Source: Pyropia yezoensis | Lineage: Eukaryota; Rhodophyta; Bangiophyceae; Bangiales; Bangiaceae | Length of the DNA stretch: 64,000 nucleotides | Assembly (NCBI GenBank): GCA_009829735.1 | Contig: CM020620.1 | Location: forward strand, 13,017,420 to 13,081,419 | Reading direction: 5' to 3' | Shown: positions 10,253 through 20,409 of the stretch, piece after piece | Numbering within the stretch: position 1 is the stretch's first letter | Layout: each line of letters opens with the position of its first letter | The notes under the pieces: model-generated | Told to the model about the DNA's origin: nothing | Databases searched by the model: none | What the model saw: only the letters and a program-made list of their open reading frames with translations | Position numbers and translations under genes: made by a program

Positions 10253-12196
10253 ATGGCTTGCTCGGACCCCCCGTCGTCCGGGGAGTACACGGGTGACGCA
10301 CGTACTTCAGTGCCTTTGAATACTGGTGAGACACAGGTGGGTTTACCTGGGGTCGCAGAGGGACTAGAGGTCCCTCAAGCCAGCAGGACTGGAAGTGCGG
10401 GCGGGCAACAGGCCACCCCGACTCAGTCGGGAGTTCACTCGGGTGACACTTCTGATGTGGGTGGGCCGAAGTCTGGCCACCGTGTGGTATACTCAACGGG
10501 AACGTCCCAAGGGGTGAGGACTGTCCCCGCGGGTTCCACTCGGGTTGGAACCAACTTTGGCTTGGAGTCGTCGCCAACTAGGCTTTCGGAGGACGGTGGA
10601 CCTCCGTTGGTCGGCGATGGGCTCGCGCCCATGCCCCGGTTGAGACCCCTGAGGAACGTGGTTACCCCTCAGGTGGACTCCCGGAGGCGGACCGAGACTC
10701 AACTGGAATCGTCAATCCACTCCTCGCGGAAACTGTCCGTCGGGAGGCAACCAATGTGTTGCGGCAGACTTTGCCGGACCTGGTGGTCACGATGACGAAT
10801 ACTATTCTGAATCAGATTGTGGCGAGTTTGCCAGATGGCCTTAATGTCCAAACCGGATTGGGGCTCTCGAGCCCGCGGGCGCAGGGGGAATCCCCCCTTA
10901 CGCCTACCTCTGGTCGCCCCGAACTGGGGGCGACACCTGTGACTCCCGACGAGGGAGCCACACCATACTCGGTGGGGCGTACGCCCTTCACGGGGGAGTT
11001 TTCCCTCGGAAACGCCGGCGGCTACACCAAGCGCGCCGCGCCGGACTACAGGCACTGAGAGTGAACTTACCCCAGTGCCACAGCGGCTGTTCCCTCAACG
11101 TGAGGTGCCGCCCAAGATTCAGGTAGCCAACCCGGTCTACCAGAGGATCTTTGACTGTGAGACCTACGCTCTCCACAACAAGTCGGTGGCGTATGGTCCT
11201 GACCAGGCCCGAGCTATGGGCCGTGCCAAGAAGAATGCACTTCATTCTTTTGGGCACAGAGCGGAGTGGGATGGAACTCCCCCCTCCGTGTCTTTGAGTT
11301 CCTACGTCGTTTCACAAAAGCCTGTGACGACAATGCCATAAGTGAAGGCATGGCTTTTTACATGCTACAGGAGTTTACGAAGGGAGACCTGCGGACAGAA
11401 ATTATGTCCGTCATGCCCAGCTCCTCAAGTGGAGGCGCTGGGAGGTGACGTCCTATTTGGAGCTCGTCAACTGGTTGTTGAGAGCCATGGTTGATGAGGC
11501 AGCGTTGGCTTCTCAAGTCGAGAAGTTTACGCAAGCCCATCAGGAAGAGGCGGAGGACGAGTTGTCCTTTGCGGAGCGAGTCCGTAAGCTCAACAATCTT
11601 TGTGGGTTTCTTCATCCACAAGCTGTGGTGAAGAGTCGGTTTGTGGAGGGACTCCATTGGTCAGTCCGGATGGAGACCCGGGAGCATAACACTGCCCGGG
11701 CGACCCTGGCCGAGTTGGTCAGGTTCGCCTATCGCAGAGGCGAGGCCTACCGCAAGTTGCGGGAGGAACAACGCCAGGAGCGTCAGGCCGAGTGGCCAAG
11801 GAACGGGAGGAGGCGCGCCAGGCCAGAGAGTTGAGAGAGGCACGCCGAATCCGCAAGGAGAGGGTGGTAGCTGCCGTGGGAACTTCCCAGGGTACCTCTT
11901 CGTCTTCCCCAGTTGGGAAGACCCCTCCGGGAACTGACCATCGGTGTTGGAACTGCAACTCCGATGGACACTGGGCATATGACTGCCCCAAGTTGAGTAA
12001 ACGCATCCAACAACTTGTAAGGAATGCGAGTAAGAAGTCGGCTACGAGCGAAGTACGTTCACGCCGCGAGGGTGGGTCTCGACCGGTCGTCGCGGTCGCC
12101 ACACCCTCGGCGGAGGAGGCGGACACGTCGTCCTCGGACTCGTCGTCTTCCTCCCCGCCCTCAGATTCGGACGCCAAGTCGGCGGGAAACGAATGA
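10253..12196 (+). pseudogene. gag: gag of Y with frameshifts, CCHC zinc knuckle
   Basis: Gag is the structural polyprotein that packages element RNA. It starts at ATG 10253 (MACSDPPSSGEYTG). The N-terminal half is rich in Gly, Pro, Thr and Ser; a capsid-like helical region follows (about 11200-11760), then a basic Glu/Arg-rich stretch and a zinc knuckle CWNCNSDGHWAYDC (C-x2-C-x4-H-x4-C) at 11945-11986, and a Ser/Asp-rich tail ending AGNE. Frameshifts against X are visible near 10633 (one base lost), near 11000-11070, near 11440 and near 11800. The stop TGA overlaps the pol start as ATGA at 12193-12196. Confidence 0.85.
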
Positions 12197-15100
12197 CCGT
12201 TGGGGCTGGTCGTCCGAAGCTCACAACGGCAGCCTCGGCCAAGTGGGCCAGGAGGACGAACCAACCGTGCCGGATACTGCGGCGACCTAAGGGAGTCCGC
12301 CAACCTCGGGTAGGACTCCCCAAGAACGAAAACCCACGTCGGGTGATCGCGGTGCTGACGGGTGAGAACTTCCAGGTGGCTGGACGGGTGCAGCTTGCCC
12401 CCGGCCGTGCATGCTGTACCCGTATCGTACTTGATACCGGGTCAGGAGCCTCCTTGATACGCAAGTCGCTATTACCAAAGGAGGTGAAGCTCCAACGCTG
12501 GAGGTCCAAGGCTGACCATATGATTGACATCAATGGTGGGGTACTTCCCATCGTTGGTGCCGTGACCCTACCAACTAGGTTGGGGACCCATGAGGTCGAC
12601 GTGACCTATGGTGTAGTTGAGAATATATCGGTACCCCTGCTTCTGGGTACCCCTTATGTCGTAACACAAGTGCCTTTGATCTGTGGCCCCGAGTACTGGG
12701 TCAAGTTGATGAATGGGGAGACTATCCCCATCCTTGGTAAGGGAAAGTCTGTGGCTCCTGTGACAGTCTCACAGTCGAAGCCTGTTTGCTCTGTGAGGGA
12801 AGGGTTTACTGCTACCCTGCGTTTAGCCCGCAAAGTCACGTTGCCCCCCAACTCGGTGGCGCACGTTGACGTTGTAACTGATTTTTCGGGGAACGGGTTG
12901 GTGCACCCTAACCCCCGTCTTGCTCGCAAGCACCAAGTGCATGTTGCCCTTGGCACGATGGACTCCAAAGCCGGAGTCCCGTGGAGGATCCAGGTGATGA
13001 ACCTGAGTCCGACGCCCAAGTACTTCAAGTCGGGAGCCAAGTTCGGCTATATCGACCAACATGAGGGACCGATAGTAGCGGTCACCCTCAACGCGGGCGC
13101 AAGTAGCGACCCGAAGTCCGGAAAGGAGAAGCATCAAGCCAAGTCGGCCACCTCTCCTCGGCCCCATGTGAACATGGAGGGTGTCCCCCCCAGGTTGAGG
13201 GTTCAAGTTGAACGCCTCTTGGACCAATATCACAAGTTGTGGGATGGTCAATTGGGACTCATGAGAGCTACCCAACACCGGATCGAGTTGAAGCCCGGTG
13301 CACCCCCTATACGCCAACAACCGTATAGGGGAGGACCCCGTTCAAGGGCCCTCGTTAAGGAGCAAGTTGCTCGCATGGAGGCCCTCGATGTGATCGAGGC
13401 CAGCAACGCCGAGTGGGCGAGTCCGGTGGTTATCGTCCCCAAAGTTGATGGGACCCCCCGGTTTTGTATCGACTACCGTAAGCTCAACGAGAGCACGGTG
13501 AAGGACAGTTATCCCCTACCTAGGATGGATGACTGTCTGGACTCTCTGGGGGAGGCGAACGTGTTCTCTACCCTGGACTGTAACGCGGGGTACTGGCAAA
13601 TTCCCATTGCCCCGGAGGACAGGCATAAAACTACCTTTACCTGTCACTGTGGTACCTACCAGTGCAAACGCCTACCGTTTGGTCTGTGTAACGCGCCGGC
13701 AACTTTCCAGCGCGCTATGGACATGATTCTGGCCGGAGTACGGTGGCAGATCTGTCTTGTGTACCTAGACGATATCATTGTGTTCTCCCGAAGTCCGGAG
13801 GAACACATTGGCCATCTTGGCCAGGTGTTCAAGCTACTTGCTGACGCCGGTGTGTCACTGAAGGCGAGTAAGTGCCACCTCTTCACTCAAGAGGTGGAGT
13901 ACTTGGGACATGTTGTCCGTCCGGGGCGTCTCAGTGTTAACGAGAAGAACTTGAGGGCCATTCGTAAGGCTCAGTACCCCCCGGACCCAGACCCAGATGA
14001 GGAGCTTCCTCGGGATGTGTAACGTGTACCGACGTTTCACCAAGGGCTTCGCCAAGGTGGCGAAGCCGTTGAATGAGCTAGTGAGCTCGACGCTACCGAA
14101 GAACCTGCCTCCCCCAAGTCGGGTGGAGCAGGAATCCTTTGAGACTCTTCGGGACCTTCTGCTGAAGCCCCCCATCTTGGCAATTCCCAGGTTGGGAGGC
14201 CACTACATCCTGGATGTGGACGCTAGCTACGACCAACTTGGTTGTGTGTTGCTTCAGCAGCAGCCGGACAAGGAGTACTTGCCGGTGGGATACTTTAGTA
14301 AGGGGCTGAACTCGGCCGAGAAGAACTACGGAGTCACCGAGTTGGAAGGACTCGCAGTGGTGTGGGCGGTGACGTCACTTCGTCACTACCTGGAGGGTGA
14401 GAAGTTCCTCATCCGCTGTGACCACCGCGCGTTGCAGTTCATCTTTAAGACGGACTGTACGAACACTCGTCTCAACCGGTGGAGGGTGCGACTGGCACCC
14501 TTCAACTTTGACATTGAGTACCGACCTGGCAGGCAACATGCCCTTGCCGATGGCCTCTCTCGGGTACCCACCGAGGGGCTGGACACTAACCCAGTTGATG
14601 AGGACATCCCCATTGTGGGGGTAGTCACGCGCTCGGGTCAGGCGTTGAACCCCGAGGCGCCAGGGAACAAGAAGTACTTGCCCCTGTCCCTGGACGAGGT
14701 GGTGAAGGCCCAGGCCGAGGATCCCTTCTGCAAGTCGCAGAGAAATATACTGGATACGGTGGTTGAGACGCGCTTCTTTCTGGGAGACGATGGCCTCCTC
14801 ATGAGGAGGGGGTATTCCAGGGGACTGAACAACTTGTCGTCCCCGCATCCCTCAAGGACAGTATCCTTGAGAGGGAGCACAACGCTCCCACGGGTGGACA
14901 CCTGGGGTCTAGTAAACTGTACCAGACCCTGAGGACCAGGTACTACTGGCCGTCCATGGTGGTGGACATCTACAGTTAGGTGGCTGCCTGCACAAGTTGT
15001 GCACAGAACCGTCTGATGGAACGGCGGCCTAGTACGGCTATGCTACTGTTCCCGGCCAAAGAGCCCTTCGCCGCGTTGGCGATGGACATCCTTGGGCCAC

Positions 15101-16176
15101 CGCCCGTGACCGAGGAGGGCAACCAGTACCTCCTGGTCATCTGTGACCGCTTCACGAAACTTACGCGAGCGATCCCACTGGCAGAGATCACGGCCATGTC
15201 GGTCGTGTCAGCCTTCCTAGATCACTGGGTTGCCGCGTATGGCATCCCAGATAGTACACTATCGGACAATGGACCGCAATTTGCGTCTGTACTGTTTCAG
15301 GGAGTGCTGGATATGTTGGGGGTTAAGGCAAACTATGCCACCCCCTACCACCCACAAACTAATGGGCAGGTGGAGCGCTTCAACAAAACTATTGTTAGGC
15401 AGCTGCGCCACTATGTGAGTGAGCACGTGAAGACGTGGGACCAATACATTTCTATCCTTACTACTGCCTACAATTCACAGGTTCACTCATCTACAGGGGA
15501 AGTACCCCTCGCTTTTGTGACCCCCCGTCGCGTGCGGTCTATTGCCGTGCGGCGGTCGCTCCCAACTAGGGAGGATGGTGGCAGTACGCCTACTCCTACT
15601 GAGAGTAAGGCGGAGTTCGCCGCTAGGCTTGAAAACCTCATCCCTAAAGTCAGGGCTGAGATGGACAAAGCACAAAAGCGCTACAAGCGTACCTTTGACA
15701 AAAAGGTGCGCAATGCTAAACATGTCCCCGAGCAGGGTGACTGGGTGCTGGTACACTCGCACACCCCAACTGGGGGTAAGCTGGTATTCCAGACGAAGGG
15801 ACCGTACCAGGTCCTTCGTACTGATGGGCGGCGCTTCACCATCGAAAGTGACGATGGGGTCCGCACAGTGAACGGACAGGACGTGGTCAAAGTTGCACCA
15901 CCGCCTGCAGGCGACCCAGCTTGGGCACGTGCGTTGGAGTCGTGGCGCCTCCCCTCACTGCCTGCGGCCAAACAGGGCCCGCAGGAGTACGTGTTCGATA
16001 AGTTCATCGACCACGGATGGGATGAAGACACTGACCGCCTCATGTTGAGGGTGCGTTGGTTTGGCTACAAAGCCAAGGACGATACATGGGAGTATGTGGA
16101 GGACCTTCCTGCTGAGAAGGTCCGGGCGTACTGTGCCCGGAATGAGATAGACCCTAACAGCCCTCCCTCAACGTGA
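12193..16176 (+). pseudogene. pol: pol of Y: protease, RT, RNase H, integrase, chromodomain; broken
   Basis: Order: aspartic protease (DTGSG, Asp at 12433-12435), reverse transcriptase (FCIDYRKLN, then the YLDD catalytic box at 13762-13773), RNase H (LDVDASYDQ at about 14211), integrase HHCC finger and DDE core (about 14880-15600), and a C-terminal chromodomain (about 15985-16145: YVFDKF..., RVRWFGY, DDTWEYVEDL). The protease-RT-RNase H-integrase order is that of Ty3/gypsy, and the terminal chromodomain places it among chromoviruses. It is disabled by an extra C near 13980, a lost G near 14810 and a TAG replacing Trp at 14977-14979. The stop is at 16174-16176. Confidence 0.93.
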
Positions 16177-16287
16177 GGGAAGGCCGAGCAACAGTGCCAC
16201 GAGAGTGCTTCAAGTCGAAGTGGTACGCAGAGTGGCTTTTAACTACAGCCCTAACCCTCACACTCTCACAACAAAGGCAGCTGCCAG

Positions 16288-18231
16288 CTAGGCACGCATG
16301 CTAGACTCTCCCACTCCACGGCCCTTGCCCTCACGTGGAGGCGAGCGGCGATACCCACGCCGATAACGGTCTCCACTAGTTGGAGGGGGCGGCGGCTCCA
16401 AGTCGGAACCGTCGCGCCTCTCACGGTCGCGCAAGTGGCGCCGACCGTGGCCACTCTTCTGCCTGGTCTTGCGCGCAAGTTTGCGACGCAGACGCTGGAC
16501 AGACTCCGTCTCCGACGGGGTAGAGGACTCCGAGACGGAGTAAGCCAACTCGTCTTCCGACAAGGAGGGAGAGCGCCGAGAGTGTCGGCGACGACGGCGA
16601 GGAGGCGAGTATGCCCGGCTCGCGCGACGTTTGCCACGCCCAAGTGGGGCTGGCTGGGGCATAATAGCCCCAATACGAGCCAACTCGGCTGTCATAAACT
16701 CCGCCACCGACTCGCAACTCGCGGTCGCTACTGCAGTACGAACGCGCTCCTCAAGTTGAGGAGTCTCGGAACTCTGTAGGGTTGCGGTCGACGCGGCCAA
16801 CCAGGAAATGGTGCGCACCAACGTGGTGATCATCATCTCTGAGGTTAGAGGCGTGGGCGGCAACACCAACTTGGGGTATACCGTCAGGAGGGTGGCCCCC
16901 AAGTTGGGGGACACCGGGGTGGAAGACTCCACGGCCACGCTGATCGGGATGTTCCCGTGAGGTTGGAAAGGAACAGGAGGAAGCGGAGGGGCCCGCCGAG
17001 GTGGAGGTACCCGGGTGTAACTGCGACCCCGACTTGGGGCTCCCGCAGTGGGTTGAGTCATGTGGTCATCATAGGACGGCACGGCCATAACTATGGGCTT
17101 GTCCGGGGGTGGCGCAGTGTGGCGATCCACCCCCGGGGCATACGGGTAGTCCCCGATGCCCAACCCCTCTCGTAGGACCACACGGCCGTCGTGAAGTTCA
17201 CGAGCGACCCACACGAACTGGCGAAGTGCGCCATCGTCCTTGGGCCCACGAGTGGGGCGGCGCAACTTGTGCTCAATGCTCTCCCACTCGATAAACTTAT
17301 GGAGCCGGAGCATCTCCTCAAGTAGAGTGAGTTGTCCTGATGAGCACCCCTCAGCAACTAGCTGAGGGGTGAGCTGTTCCAAACCCTGGATGAGCCGGAG
17401 GGGGAGATGCCAGAGCATCCCCCGCCGCTGAACACAGGACACCCAGGTCGACATGACCTCGAGGAGCCACTGGGTGGCCAACATGGCCCACACCAGGTGA
17501 TCAGGGGCAGCCGTCAACATGACGGAGCCGAAGTGGTCAAGCAACCGGGGCAACAACGCCGGGAACCCGTAGGGGACCTCAACTTGAGGCCACCACTCGG
17601 GCTTCTTCGGATAGTACTGCTCCTTACTGGCAGCAGACTGTTGAGGAAACTCAAGTTGAGCCGAGGTCACCAAGTAGGGACCTCGCCGGAAGTCTTTCTC
17701 CATCCGCACATCAAAGTGATGAGTGTGCGGATCGGCCTCGTGGAGGTACGGTGGGCGAGTTGCCACAGTGTCCCACGTGAAGGTCGGCAAGTCGCCGGGA
17801 CCCGGGATAGTTCCCCCGCGGTCCACCATGGCCTTGGCACGTTGGACGTCATCAACCTCCTCGTCGTCCAGGAAGGCACACTGGTCCGTCCTGAAGCCGG
17901 CCGGGAACCCGACCCTACGGGGATACTTCTCCCGTAGGCGGTCCCATACCCGGCCCATCGCTGCGCCAAGTCGGCCACAGCGAAGAACAGTCAACCCCTC
18001 CTCATAAAGAGGCCAAGCGGGGTAAAACCACCGCCCCAAGGCCTCACGCGGGACAACTTGTCCCGCCTCCGGGGGAGACCCCGCCGTCAACCCAAAGCCG
18101 GGTGACGCGGGAGTCCCATCCCCCGGAGCGATCGCGGAGCCCCCGCCGGAAGTCCCGGCGGGTGCTGCACCGTAGGAGGTGTCCTCCATGCGCTCGTCAA
18201 GAGAGTCCGTCTCCACTCCCGGAGTCGCCAT
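16288..18231 (-). CDS. antisense accessory protein of family 1 (647 aa), intact in Y
   Basis: This gene lies between integrase and 3' LTR on the strand opposite to pol; the two converge with only 111 bp between stops. I chose the ATG at 18231 (MATPGVETDSLDERMEDTS) because the upstream 57 open codons are poorly conserved against copy C while conservation is high from here. Residues 1-60 are Gly/Pro-rich. Residues about 62-330 form a Trp-rich, apparently folded region, including FGSV (234-237) and HLP (275-277), a block shared with the family-2 antisense protein. A Pro-rich part follows, and the last 120 residues are rich in Arg-Ser and Arg-Arg (RRASRAYSPPRRRRR), suggesting nuclear localisation or RNA binding. 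I do not recognise a known domain; there is no zinc knuckle and no enzymatic motif. Function unknown. Confidence 0.8.
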   Translation of the reverse strand: MATPGVETDSLDERMEDTSYGAAPAGTSGGGSAIAPGDGTPASPGFGLTAGSPPEAGQVVPREALGRWFYPAWPLYEEGLTVLRCGRLGAAMGRVWDRLREKYPRRVGFPAGFRTDQCAFLDDEEVDDVQRAKAMVDRGGTIPGPGDLPTFTWDTVATRPPYLHEADPHTHHFDVRMEKDFRRGPYLVTSAQLEFPQQSAASKEQYYPKKPEWWPQVEVPYGFPALLPRLLDHFGSVMLTAAPDHLVWAMLATQWLLEVMSTWVSCVQRRGMLWHLPLRLIQGLEQLTPQLVAEGCSSGQLTLLEEMLRLHKFIEWESIEHKLRRPTRGPKDDGALRQFVWVARELHDGRVVLREGLGIGDYPYAPGVDRHTAPPPDKPIVMAVPSYDDHMTQPTAGAPSRGRSYTRVPPPRRAPPLPPVPFQPHGNIPISVAVESSTPVSPNLGATLLTVYPKLVLPPTPLTSEMMITTLVRTISWLAASTATLQSSETPQLEERVRTAVATASCESVAEFMTAELARIGAIMPQPAPLGRGKRRASRAYSPPRRRRRHSRRSPSLSEDELAYSVSESSTPSETESVQRLRRKLARKTRQKSGHGRRHLRDRERRDGSDLEPPPPPTSGDRYRRGYRRSPPREGKGRGVGESSMRA

Positions 18232-18556
18232 GGCTCTCCCCAAGTTGGGGAGAGACGCTCTGGCTATCGCAGCACGAGACCCGCCTCGAGTTGAGAGGGA
18301 CTCGGATCGTGGGTACACGGGTGGCCTCCCCAGCGTGGGGCGGCCCAGTGGAAGGTGATGGGGAGGTGGTGGTGATGGTGAAGTGTGAACTGAGGAGAGC
18401 AAGCTGCCGAGTGGGCAAGCTTGAGGAGAGGGGCGGTCAACGTGACCGCCTCCACATCCGTGTTACGTACTCGATGGGGGACAGCAAGTCGCGCCCCCAA
18501 CGCCGAGACGTGCGTTTACGCACCCCCTCACAGGGCCGACCGGGTCGGTCGGAACT

Positions 18557-18569
18557 GAGGAGAGGGGAG
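18557..18569 (+). promoter_or_regulatory. polypurine tract of Y
   Basis: GAGGAGAGGGGAG directly abuts the 3' LTR start, as expected for the plus-strand primer of an LTR retrotransposon. The same tract occurs at 3480-3492 in A and, reversed, at 44985-44997 in C. It lies outside the antisense gene and supports the plus-strand polarity of Y. Confidence 0.85.
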
Positions 18570-19038
18570 TGTGGCAGTATTGACCCCCAGGTAGCGGGGC
18601 AACACGTGCCATGCAAGGGGCGGCAGGCCACTAGCCTGATCCGTTCCTCCCCCTGCATTTGGGTCCATATTCCCTAAGTTTAGGATAGTTAGCTTAGTAG
18701 TAAATCCAACTTGGATTTGAGGGTTTTCTGCATTTATCGTCTTGAATTTTCGTGTGGCCCGGTGGGCAGGTGCTGGGGTGGGAGATTCTGAGTGGCGAGA
18801 TTCTGAGGGGACCCTGGGGGGATAAGGGGAGGGACAGCGGGGCTTGGCCCTGCGTCCCCGTCCCGACCAAGAAACTGTTGGACCACACACCATCTTCTTG
18901 TTTGTCCGTGGGGGGTTTGCCCCACAACAGGGACAGAGTGTGTGCGACTTGCACTTCTTCCGGTTCCCCCGACACGGGAGGCAGCCCTGGCACACCGCCC
19001 CAACTTGGGTACCGTGTGTGCTTGTGGTTTTTGCCACA
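18570..19038 (+). repeat. family-1 3' LTR of Y
   Basis: The LTR is 469 bp, TGTGGCAG...TTTTGCCACA, preceded by the polypurine tract. Read antisense, it carries an open frame of about 155 codons with a cysteine cluster that runs out of the LTR toward the antisense gene and stops at 18528. It is followed by CCCGG, the presumed target duplication, and then the leader of X. Confidence 0.92.
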
Positions 19039-19070
19039 CCCGGGTGCACCCGGAGGTAAAGTTTATCTCT

Positions 19071-19089
19071 GTCCCCTGCTGCTCCACCA
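19071..19089 (-). promoter_or_regulatory. primer-binding site of X
   Basis: TGGTGGAGCAGCAGGGGAC on the minus strand, two bases after the LTR. It is identical over 19 nt to the PBS of family-2 element E at 52103-52121, although the LTRs of the two families do not resemble each other. Confidence 0.85.
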
Positions 19090-19091
19090 AA

Positions 19092-19560
19092 TGTGGCATA
19101 AACCACTAGCACACACGGCACCCAAGCTGGGGCGGTGTGCTAGGGCTGCCTCCCGTGTCGGGGGAACCGGAAGAAGTGCAAGTCGCACACACTCTGTCCC
19201 TGTTGTGGGGCAAACCCCCCACGGACAAACAAGAGGATGGTGTGTGGTCCAACAGTTTCTTGGTCGGGACGGGGACGCAGGGCCAAGCCCCGCTGTCCCT
19301 CCCCTTATCCCCCCAGGGTCCACTCAGAGTCTCGCCACTCCGAATCTCCCACCCCAGCACCTGCCCACCGGGCCACACGAAAATTCAAGACGATAAATGC
19401 AGAAAACCCTCAAATCCAAGTTGGATTTACTACTAAGCTAACTATCCTAAACTTAGGGAATATGGACCCAAATGCAGGGGGAGGAACGGATCAGGCTAGT
19501 GGCCTGCCGCCCGTTGCATGGCACGTGTTGCCCCCCTACCTGGGGGTCAATACTGCCACA
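19092..19560 (-). repeat. family-1 5' LTR of X
   Basis: The LTR is 469 bp; its sense direction runs right to left and ends at 19092, followed by the PBS. It forms an inverted pair with the Y 3' LTR across a 53-bp spacer, which is the X leader. Private variants (aaaccactagc, ggcacccaagctgg, aagaggatgg) separate it from both Y LTRs. Confidence 0.9.
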
Positions 19561-20409
19561 GCTAGGGCGGCCGGTCACGGCCGCGATCGCTCCACCCGAA
19601 GCGGAGGCACAGGCGGAGAGGCCAGCGTCGGCCAAGCCCGCCTGCTCGACGGTGGCGGAAGCGTTCTGCGGCGCCAAAGCGGGCGCCGCCGAGCCCAAAG
19701 AACGCAGCGTCGAATCCGCTGTGTTGGCGGGAGCGACCGTGCCAACAAGGTTTGATACGAGCCATGCCCGTTTGCTCGCCGTGCGATTCAGCGCTGCATC
19801 CTTCTCAGCGTGAGCGGCTCGCACCCTCTGCACCTCCGCGTGGAGAAAATCAGGCGATGCGCCTTGGCACACGTGGAAAAAAGGTTCAAGGCTCTTGTGT
19901 CCGTTCTTGTTAAAAGCTACGCCTTTTTCTGATACGACGCGCTTGAAAAGCGTGGGGTCCAACGCAACGGTCTTCTGCGTGTGGCCCGGACGGCGACACT
20001 TAAGACACCTGCAGAGAAGCACAGCATACGACAGAAACAAAAACCAGAAGAGGTGTATCAAGTGTGTAGCAAAAAAGAGAACTGTTCAGCGCACTGATAA
20101 AGAAAAAATTGCCTCATCATGTGTCCTCCTACAACCGCCACCACACACACGTTAAGAAGAAAATAGGAACATCACGACCGCACATCATGCGGCACACACA
20201 GTGCTGGTCCTGGCACTGCGCCCCAGTGTAAAAGGCGTGGCCAACAGGCAACGTGCTCACGCACGGCTGTTTTCCAACCACCATGGAGCACTGCCCAAAA
20301 TAGTGACCCTTGCCGTCGGTACCAACTTTTTTGATGGCCGCACGCCGCACACGCAGGTGTCTTCGGACCAGTCTCAGAAGCACCTGCGGCAGCGTCCGGA
20401 TGGCCGATA
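19561..20409 (-). CDS. possible spliced gene cut by element X, unidentified
   Basis: On the minus strand, a plausible 3' splice site (ctctctcccag) near 20410 opens a frame with SAIRTLPQVLLRLVRRHL, then KKVGTDGKGHYFGQCSM and several Cys (CQDQHCVCRMMC) to about 20160. A second plausible acceptor (cttctctgcag) near 20007 opens CLKCRRPGHTQKTVALDP and runs on about 150 codons (NGHKSLEPFFHVCQGASPDF, then Ala-rich) straight into the LTR at 19560. Gene structure and identity are guesses. The repeated Cys pairs suggest metal binding. If real, X truncates its 3' end. Confidence 0.25.

Larger units (their letters stand above)
9661..19038 (+). mobile_element. chromovirus family 1, copy Y (inner element)
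   Basis: Y is nearly full length: leader, gag (10253-12196), pol (12193-16176), antisense gene (18231-16288), polypurine tract (18557-18569) and 3' LTR (18570-19038). Its own 5' LTR, PBS and leader start (9661-10181) are present but flipped in place, apparently by recombination between the inverted gag arms of X and Y. The flipped LTR shares sites with Y's 3' LTR that X's LTR lacks (for example ggtacccaagttgg versus ggcacccaagctgg), so it belongs to Y. Gag and pol carry frameshifts and a stop; the antisense gene does not. Confidence 0.8.
8216..19560 (-). mobile_element. chromovirus family 1, copy X (outer element of a nest)
   Basis: X is read on the minus strand. Its 5' LTR is 19560-19092, followed by the primer-binding site and 53 nt of leader (19091-19039). 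The leader is then interrupted by element Y and resumes at about 9660, where leader and gag run left to the gap at 8215. The break falls in the leader sequence GTGCAC|CCGGG|TGTAGG, giving CCCGG (19039-19043) as a likely 5-bp target duplication of Y. The end of X at 19560 is followed by gctag and unrelated DNA. Confidence 0.75.

Noticed and set aside
16288-18231. The antisense frame as gag of a separate element
   Set aside because: It has no zinc knuckle, lies in the same place in all family-1 copies and, as a homologue, in family 2. Each element already has its own gag.
18232-18402. The 57 open codons before ATG 18231 as part of the antisense protein
   Set aside because: They differ far more between Y and C than the following codons do, and copy C gives the same picture at 45152-45322. 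The conserved start is MATPGVETDSL.
9714-19038. A Ty3/gypsy element with inverted instead of direct terminal repeats
   Set aside because: At first the repeats at 9714-10181 and 18570-19038 seem to be inverted ends of one element. The primer-binding site next to each LTR, the polypurine tract before the 3' LTR, and the canonical layout of copies A, C and D show normal direct LTRs. Y's 5' LTR was flipped in place later.
18570-19560. A single 991-bp palindromic LTR with a 53-bp loop
   Set aside because: Copies A and C have only one 466-469 bp arm. The loop is the PBS and leader of X, and the two arms carry distinct variants, so they are LTRs of two elements.
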